Assembly: GCF_010435965.1 (NCBI RefSeq)
Contig: NZ_JAAGAA010000006.1
Coordinates: forward strand, 124,001 to 188,000
Direction of reading: 5' to 3'
Source of the DNA: Crenobacter caeni
GTDB lineage: Bacteria; Pseudomonadota; Gammaproteobacteria; Burkholderiales; Chromobacteriaceae
DNA length: 64,000 bases
Under the pieces are notes generated by a model. That model made no database searches and was not told the origin of the DNA. It saw nothing but the letters and a program-made list of their open reading frames with translations. This document shows positions 59,142 to 64,000 of this stretch, piece after piece. A program made the translations under genes and the position numbers. How positions within the stretch are numbered: position 1 is the stretch's first letter; each line of letters begins with the position of its first letter.

Positions 59142-59157
59142 GCCTCTGTGCACCTGA

Positions 59158-59190
59158 CGGTGCGCGGCATACTGCCGCGCACCGTTTTTT
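59158..59190 (+). terminator. Rho-independent terminator of amtB
   Basis: 12-bp perfect stem (59158-59169 with 59173-59184) followed by T6. Confidence 0.95.
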
Positions 59191-59223
59191 CGTCCGTCGT
59201 ATCCCTCTGAAAAAGGAGCAATC

Positions 59224-59490
59224 ATGGGCTGGATCATCACCCTGATCGTCGGCGCGCTGATCGGCTGGCTGGCCAGCAAGGTCATGGGCACCGACGCGCA
59301 GCAAGGCGCGATCGCCAACATCCTGGTCGGCATCGTCGGCTCGGCGCTCGGGCGCTGGGTATTCGGCGACCTGCTGGGCTTCTCCTCGGCCGACGCCGCC
59401 GGCAGCTTCTCGCTGTCGGGCCTCGCCTTCGGCATCCTGGGCGCCGTCATCCTGATCTTCGTGCTCAAGCTGGTCGGCGTGTTCAAGTAA
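59224..59490 (+). CDS. GlsB/YeaQ/YmgE-family stress-associated membrane protein
   Basis: 88 aa with three short hydrophobic helices and the family's GWLASKVMG and glycine-rich packing segments (NILVGIVGSALGRW). Function unknown; transglycosylase-associated in name only. AAAGGAG ribosome site. Independent of amtB because of the terminator between them. Confidence 0.9.
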   Translation: MGWIITLIVGALIGWLASKVMGTDAQQGAIANILVGIVGSALGRWVFGDLLGFSSADAAGSFSLSGLAFGILGAVILIFVLKLVGVFK

Positions 59491-59564
59491 ATGACCGGCA
59501 AGCCCCCGAAACAAGCCGACGGGCATCCGCCCGCCGGCACTTTGGCTAGGCTCTTCCTTGCAAC

Positions 59565-60503
59565 TTACGCAGGCTCGGGCGTGCCGACCTTCTCCGGCGC
59601 GCCGGCGCCTTGCGGATGCGCGCGCTCGATCTCCTCGACCAGCCTTTCGGTCGCCTGCGAGCGCATGCCGTAGCGCGGCAGGGTCAGCATGAAGGGCGGG
59701 AAATAGTCGAGCGCGGGCATGTTGAGGCAGCGCAGGCGGCCCGCCTCGACCCACGGCCGCGCGTAGTGTTCGGGCAGGTAGCCGATCAGCTCGCCCGACA
59801 GCAGCAGCACGGCGGTGCCTTCCATATGCGCGCTGGAGGCGCGCACCGTGAACCCCTCGGCCGCATCCACCGGCGTCACTCCCGGCTTGCCGCGCCCGGC
59901 GATCGCGAACGGCATCAGGTCCTTCTTGCGCGTCGGCCGCTCGGCAAGCCGGAACAGTGGGTGGTCGGCCGCTGCATAGAGGCGCTGGCGCTCGCAAAAC
60001 AGCGTGCGGTAGCTCAGGCCCGGCATCTCGTGCTCGCTCGAAGTCAGCCCGATATGGAGCTTGCCCTGCAGCAGCAGCGCCTCGATCTCGTTGCTGTCCA
60101 TCACGTCGAGGGTGACGCCGACTTCGGGGTACTGCCGGTTGAATGCCGCAATGGCGGCCGATAGCCGGCACGACGGGTTCATCGCGACGGTGTCGACCAG
60201 ACCGATGCGCACATGGCCGAAGATCTTGTCGCGGATCTGTCCAAGCCTGCCCTCGTAGTCGCCGACCTCGCGAAGCAGCGACAGCGTCTCCTCGTAGACC
60301 TGCTCGCCTTCCTGCGTCAGACGAAAGCCGCTGCGCCCGCGCTGGCACAGCCGCATGCCCAGCCGGGTCTCCAGGTCGTTCATCTTGCAGCTGATCGCCG
60401 ACTGGCTCATCCCCAGACGCGCCTGCGCCGCCGAAAAACCGCCGCTCTCGACGATCACCATGAAAATGCGCAACAGGCGCAAGTCGAAATTATCGAGCCG
60501 CAT
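59565..60503 (-). CDS. LysR-family transcriptional regulator
   Basis: 312 aa. N-terminal winged helix (LRIFMVIVESGGFSAAQARL, SQSAISCKMNDLE) followed by a periplasmic-binding-like effector domain. ATG 60503 (MRLDNFDL) gives the usual LysR start. No divergent gene: the next gene upstream points the same way behind a terminator, so its target is uncertain; the permease/racemase operon is a candidate. Confidence 0.92.
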   Translation of the reverse strand: MRLDNFDLRLLRIFMVIVESGGFSAAQARLGMSQSAISCKMNDLETRLGMRLCQRGRSGFRLTQEGEQVYEETLSLLREVGDYEGRLGQIRDKIFGHVRIGLVDTVAMNPSCRLSAAIAAFNRQYPEVGVTLDVMDSNEIEALLLQGKLHIGLTSSEHEMPGLSYRTLFCERQRLYAAADHPLFRLAERPTRKKDLMPFAIAGRGKPGVTPVDAAEGFTVRASSAHMEGTAVLLLSGELIGYLPEHYARPWVEAGRLRCLNMPALDYFPPFMLTLPRYGMRSQATERLVEEIERAHPQGAGAPEKVGTPEPA

Positions 60504-60613
60504 GACCCCTACCCTCCTCCGTGAAGGCCGCGCCGCTGTCCCGGGCGCTGGCCTGATGCGGGGCAAGGCTAGCAGGCGCCATCCAGACCTGTGTTGACTG
60601 CCATCAAGCGCAC

Positions 60614-60641
60614 AAAAAAAGGCCCCCGCACGGGCGGGGGC
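60614..60641 (-). terminator. Rho-independent terminator of the permease operon
   Basis: 8-bp GC stem (60622-60629 with 60634-60641) with minus-strand T7. Confidence 0.93.
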
Positions 60642-60674
60642 AAACTGAGTACATCACGGAGAAAAACGGGTGGA

Positions 60675-62138
60675 TCAGATGGTCAGCGCACCGGTCGCGA
60701 GCTGCCAGGCGGCAATCAGGCCGAGCAGGACGGCGATGCCAGCCAGCACCATCTCGTTGCGGGTGAACACCGCGAGCTTCTGCTCGGTACGGGCCTTCAC
60801 GTAGAACAGGATGCCCGGTGCGTACAGCACCATCGACAGCAGCAGGTACTTGGGGCCTGCCGCGTACAGGAGCCAGCAGCCGTACACCGAGGCGAGCACA
60901 CCGATGGCCAGGTCCTTGCCGGCGGCGCCGTCCGCACCCTGGTAGCCGTCCTTGCGCACGGCGATCATCACCGCGTACAGCGCGCACAACAGGTACGGGA
61001 TCAGGATCATCGACGTAGCCAGTAACAGCAGGTCGAGGTAGGCCGAACCGTTGAACAGGGTGATGATCAGGAACAGCTGCACCAGGCCGTTGGTCAGGAG
61101 TAACGCGTTGACCGGGGCGCCCTTGGCGTTGGTCTTGCCGAGGAAAGCCGGCATGGTGCCGTCCTTGCCTGCCAGATACGGCACTTCGGCGGCGAGCAGG
61201 GTCCAGGCGAGCAGCGCGCCGCCCACCGAGATGATCAGGCCCGCGTTCATCAGCGTCGCGCCCCAATCCCCCACGGCAGCCTTGAGCACGCCAGCGGTCG
61301 ACGGGTTCTTCAGCGCGGCCAGTTCCGGCTGCGAGAGCACGCCCAGCGACAGCAGCGACACCGCGACGAACATCATGATGGACAGCGCGAAGCCGATCAT
61401 CGTCGCCTTGCCCACGTCGGCCATCTTTTCGGCGCGGCTGGAGAAGATCGACGCGCCCTCGATGCCGATGAACACCCAGGTGGTCACCAGCATGGTGCTC
61501 TTGACCTGGTCGAGGATGGAGCCGAGTTCCGGACGGCCCCAGAAGTCGAGCTGGAAGGTCTCGATCTTGAAGGCGACGAACACCAGCACCAGGAAGAGGC
61601 CCAGCGGGATCAGCTTGGCGATGGTGGTGACGATGTTGATCATCGCGGCGCCCTGGATGCCGCGGCAGATCAGGAAGTGGTAGGCCCACAGCAGGATGGA
61701 CGAGCAGAGGATCGCCGGCAGGGTGTTGCCCTCGCCGAAGAACTCGAGCCCGGCGAACGAGCTGAACGCGGAGAAGATCACCACGTAGTAAGACACGTTG
61801 CCGATCCACGCCGAGATCCAGTAACCCCACGCCGAGTTGAAGCCCATGTACGGGCCGAAACCGGCACGGGCGTAGCCGTACACGCCGCCTTCGACGTCGG
61901 GCTTGCGGTTGGCCAGCGTCTGGAACACGAAGGCGAGCATCAGCATGCCGACGAAGGTGATCGCCCAGCCAATGATGATCGCGCCGGCGCCGGCCGACGC
62001 CGCCATGTTCTGCGGCAGCGAGAAGATGCCGGCGGCGATCAGCGCGCTGACCACCAGCGCGGTCAGCGCGCCGAGCTTGAGCTTGGGCTCGGCCGAGCCG
62101 GTGGCGGCCGGGGCGCCGTCTTGAACGAGTTCAGTCAT
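60675..62138 (-). CDS. APC-superfamily basic amino-acid permease/antiporter
   Basis: 487 aa, about 12-13 transmembrane helices. The N-terminal LVVSALIAAGIFSLPQNM is the APA/ArcD-type helix 1; GGVYGYARAGFGPYMGF and GIEGASIFSSRAE follow, as in arginine:ornithine antiporters. Substrate direction and specificity are inferred from the family and from the ornithine-racemase-like gene 42 bases upstream. Confidence 0.85.
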   Translation of the reverse strand: MTELVQDGAPAATGSAEPKLKLGALTALVVSALIAAGIFSLPQNMAASAGAGAIIIGWAITFVGMLMLAFVFQTLANRKPDVEGGVYGYARAGFGPYMGFNSAWGYWISAWIGNVSYYVVIFSAFSSFAGLEFFGEGNTLPAILCSSILLWAYHFLICRGIQGAAMINIVTTIAKLIPLGLFLVLVFVAFKIETFQLDFWGRPELGSILDQVKSTMLVTTWVFIGIEGASIFSSRAEKMADVGKATMIGFALSIMMFVAVSLLSLGVLSQPELAALKNPSTAGVLKAAVGDWGATLMNAGLIISVGGALLAWTLLAAEVPYLAGKDGTMPAFLGKTNAKGAPVNALLLTNGLVQLFLIITLFNGSAYLDLLLLATSMILIPYLLCALYAVMIAVRKDGYQGADGAAGKDLAIGVLASVYGCWLLYAAGPKYLLLSMVLYAPGILFYVKARTEQKLAVFTRNEMVLAGIAVLLGLIAAWQLATGALTI

Positions 62139-62180
62139 AAAGAGACTCCTTGCGAGGGTTCCAAATCAAATGCACCGGTT

Positions 62181-63251
62181 TCAGTGCAGGTATTCCTTGC
62201 GCACGTACTCGGAAGTCATGCATTGCAGCGCGCCGCCGTAGCTCAGCGCGAAGTAGACGGTGTCGCCGACCTGGTAGTTGAGGTCGGAATCGGTCACGTC
62301 GAGGATCAGGTGGTCGGAGCTGCCGCCGATGATGCGCACCGCCTTGTCCTGCGGGATCAGGTCGTCGAAGTTGACGTCCTGCTTGCCGATCGCGCAGATC
62401 GCGCGCTTGCGGATGCCGAAGTCCTCGAACACCGGCTTGTTGCCGAAGGCATCCAGCGCGGTCGAATTGACCGGCACCGAAGGCTTTTCCTTCAGTTCGA
62501 CGATCTCGACGCCCAGACGCATGGTGTCCTGGCTGGTGCCCGGGATCGGGTCGTCGTTAAGACCGATGCCCATCAGCAAGGACGCGCCCAGGCGCAGCTG
62601 GTTGACGCCCTCGGGCATGCCGCCGCGCAACAGCAGGGGCAGCGCGGCCGAGCTCGCGCCGGAGACCACGTGCAGCTTCACGCCTAGTTCGCGCTCGATG
62701 CGGTGCGCGATGTCGACCAGTTGCTGCTGGTTGTCGGTGGTCGGCTCGACGCCGCCGTAGCAGGCGAGGTTGGTGCCCAGTCCTTCGAGTACGAGGCCAG
62801 GCAGTTCGGTCACCAGACGTGCCAGCGCGACGGTGTCGTCCGCGCTGAAGCAGCCCTCGCGCAAGTCGCCCAGGTCGTGCATCACGATCACCTTGTGGCT
62901 GCGGCCCAGCGCGACGGCGGCGGCGGACAGCGCCCGCACGGTATGCGGTTCGGAGTTCAGCGAGACGTCTGCGTAGCGCACGGTGTCCAGCGCGTTGCTG
63001 ACCGACGGGATGCGCAGCAGCAGCTTTTCGACCGGCAGGTCCTTGAATTTGGCGAGGTTGTTGACGCGGGAGTCGCCGACGACGCGGATGCCGCCTTCAA
63101 CGAAAGCTTCGGCGACTTCCGGCGCGCCGCAGGCGAGCTTGGTGATGCCGACCGGGTGGATGCCCGAGGCTTCGCACAACTCGACCATCGCCTGGGCGTT
63201 GGCACGCACGACCGGCAGGTCGACAAAAAGACAGGGCAGCGTCTGAGACAT
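62181..63251 (-). CDS. Ornithine racemase-like PLP enzyme (Orr family)
   Basis: 356 aa, alanine-racemase-like fold type III PLP enzyme. Lys38 in GITKLACG is the likely Schiff-base lysine. GASSAALPLLLRGGMPEGVNQLRLG is the phosphate-binding region (motif quoted in parts within the family). The family includes ornithine racemase; other D-amino-acid substrates are possible. First gene of an operon with the permease, under a probable promoter near 63340-63390. Confidence 0.82.
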   Translation of the reverse strand: MSQTLPCLFVDLPVVRANAQAMVELCEASGIHPVGITKLACGAPEVAEAFVEGGIRVVGDSRVNNLAKFKDLPVEKLLLRIPSVSNALDTVRYADVSLNSEPHTVRALSAAAVALGRSHKVIVMHDLGDLREGCFSADDTVALARLVTELPGLVLEGLGTNLACYGGVEPTTDNQQQLVDIAHRIERELGVKLHVVSGASSAALPLLLRGGMPEGVNQLRLGASLLMGIGLNDDPIPGTSQDTMRLGVEIVELKEKPSVPVNSTALDAFGNKPVFEDFGIRKRAICAIGKQDVNFDDLIPQDKAVRIIGGSSDHLILDVTDSDLNYQVGDTVYFALSYGGALQCMTSEYVRKEYLH

Positions 63252-63549
63252 GATGATCCTCCGATTACCTTGGGTGGGGCCCGGATACCCGGACCCGGCT
63301 CTCTGGCGCGGGCTGCCGGCCGCCCGCTGCGATGTCGGAGAATTTACGCCGCGGCGTTACATCAATAAATCATCATGTATTCAAGTTAACATCAGAAAAA
63401 CGTGAAGTAACGAACCAGGCCTGCACCCGCCACGGCCGCGCTGCGTCCTCCAAGTCGGCACCACCCTGAGCACATGCGGCGTGGCCCCCGCCAAACGAAA
63501 CGGGCCCGGCTGCCTGTCGCAACCGGGCCCGTCTACCCACCCCGCCGCC
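63252..63549. promoter_or_regulatory. Gap with racemase promoter region and ATPase terminator
   Basis: On the minus strand TTGAAT about 63375-63380 and TGTAAC about 17 bases later form a possible promoter for the racemase operon. A 22-bp near-palindrome TACAT...ATGTA (63358-63379) overlaps it and looks like a regulator site. A 10-bp hairpin (63500-63509 with 63523-63532) with a TTTCGTTT tail terminates the ATPase gene. Nothing coding seen. Confidence 0.45.
63500..63532 (-). terminator. Terminator of the P-type ATPase gene
   Basis: 10-bp stem (63500-63509 with 63523-63532) with a 13-base loop; minus strand continues TTTCGTTTGG. Confidence 0.75.
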
Positions 63550-64000
63550 CTATCGGCTGGTAGCGAACACCCGCAACAGAAACTTGCGCGCCTCTTCCAG
63601 CAACAGCGTGCTCGAGGCAACCCCCGCCGCGAGCGCCCACTGGCTACCGGTGAGGTCGACGGTGTCGAACACCGCCTGCGCCGGCGCCCAGTGCACGACC
63701 AGCACCTGCAGCGCGACCACCCCGACGATCGCCAGCCACAGCTTGCCGTTGCTGAAGAACTGTCGGTTGAACGCCGAGCCGTACTCGGCGCGCGCGTTGA
63801 AGATATTGAAGAACTGGAATAGCACGAAGGTGGTGAACGCCAACGTGCTTGCCGACACGGCGTCACTTTCCGCCAGCGCCCACAGGTAGACGCCGAGCGT
63901 GCCGGCCGCCATCGTCGCGCCGTAGAGCAGGATGCGCCACAACCGTTGCCAAGACAGGATGGCCGCGTCCGCCTCGCGCGGCGCCTCCAGCATCACGCCC
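63550..64000 (-). CDS. Cation-transporting P-type ATPase, C-terminal fragment
   Basis: About the last 150 residues of a P-type ATPase; the rest is outside the window. GVMLEAPREADAAILS matches the end of the ATPase hinge region before the C-terminal membrane domain, and four further hydrophobic helices (cation ATPase C-terminal domain) follow, including FQFFNIFNARAEYGSAF. The type suggests a Ca2+ or Mg2+/other cation pump; the ion cannot be told from this part. Truncated by the window edge. Confidence 0.85.
   Translation of the reverse strand, partial: GVMLEAPREADAAILSWQRLWRILLYGATMAAGTLGVYLWALAESDAVSASTLAFTTFVLFQFFNIFNARAEYGSAFNRQFFSNGKLWLAIVGVVALQVLVVHWAPAQAVFDTVDLTGSQWALAAGVASSTLLLEEARKFLLRVFATSR

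Overview
The window reads as chromosomal DNA of a high-GC betaproteobacterium. The most likely placement is Neisseriales (Chromobacteriaceae or relatives). This rests on the order tig-clpP-clpX-lon-hup-tRNA-Asp-ppiD, on the betaproteobacterial look of the housekeeping proteins, and on a 139-bp terminal-inverted-repeat element of a type I associate with that order. The placement is inference; no rRNA is present. Coding density is high, most genes sit in short same-strand operons, and nearly every operon ends in a clear hairpin terminator. I see no prophage, CRISPR array, transposase, plasmid gene or rRNA.

Layout: (1) 1-6.6 kb: end of map, a hydrolase/2Fe-2S ferredoxin pair downstream of dnaB and a flavoprotein, sodB, ppiD and tRNA-Asp. 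(2) 6.7-13 kb: the protein quality-control block hup, lon, clpX, clpP, tig; lon has a textbook heat-shock (sigma-32) promoter. (3) 13-20.4 kb: small proteins, cysK, a membrane glycosyltransferase, rpmE, cysS and glnS. (4) 20.5-27.5 kb: a PPK2-type polyphosphate kinase, two tandem FadL-like outer-membrane porins, a DUF486 protein, two cyclophilins, lpxH, the 139-bp repeat and ribA. (5) 27.7-32.3 kb: a patatin-like lipase fused translationally to a pqiABC envelope lipid-transport operon. (6) 32.3-35.2 kb: a SEC-C protein and a PAS-GGDEF protein with a ruined EAL domain. (7) 35.3-40.8 kb: an IclR regulator divergent from VOC protein, fumarylacetoacetase-family hydrolase, maleylacetoacetate isomerase and acetoacetate-CoA ligase, i.e. 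the lower part of tyrosine/homogentisate breakdown. (8) 40.8-46.3 kb: an ImpA-like M60/M88 metallopeptidase lipoprotein with an unusually AT-rich upstream region, glycerate kinase, and trxC overlapping a probable lysozyme-inhibitor-like periplasmic protein. (9) 46.4-54.5 kb: methyltransferase and pdxY, ettA, yjcH-actP, a chemoreceptor and a YbaK-family deacylase. (10) 54.4-64 kb: the thiBPQ thiamine transporter under a TPP riboswitch, amtB with a structured leader, glsB, a LysR regulator, an amino-acid permease with an ornithine-racemase-like enzyme, and the C-terminus of a P-type ATPase.

Most of the window is conserved housekeeping DNA. The parts that merit a second look are the patatin-pqiABC coupling, the ImpA-like peptidase and its control region, the trxC/lysozyme-inhibitor-like pair, the degenerate EAL protein, the racemase-permease pair, and several structured leaders (fadL, amtB, thiB). 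I did not find a clearly new multi-gene system such as a novel defence island, and I do not claim one.
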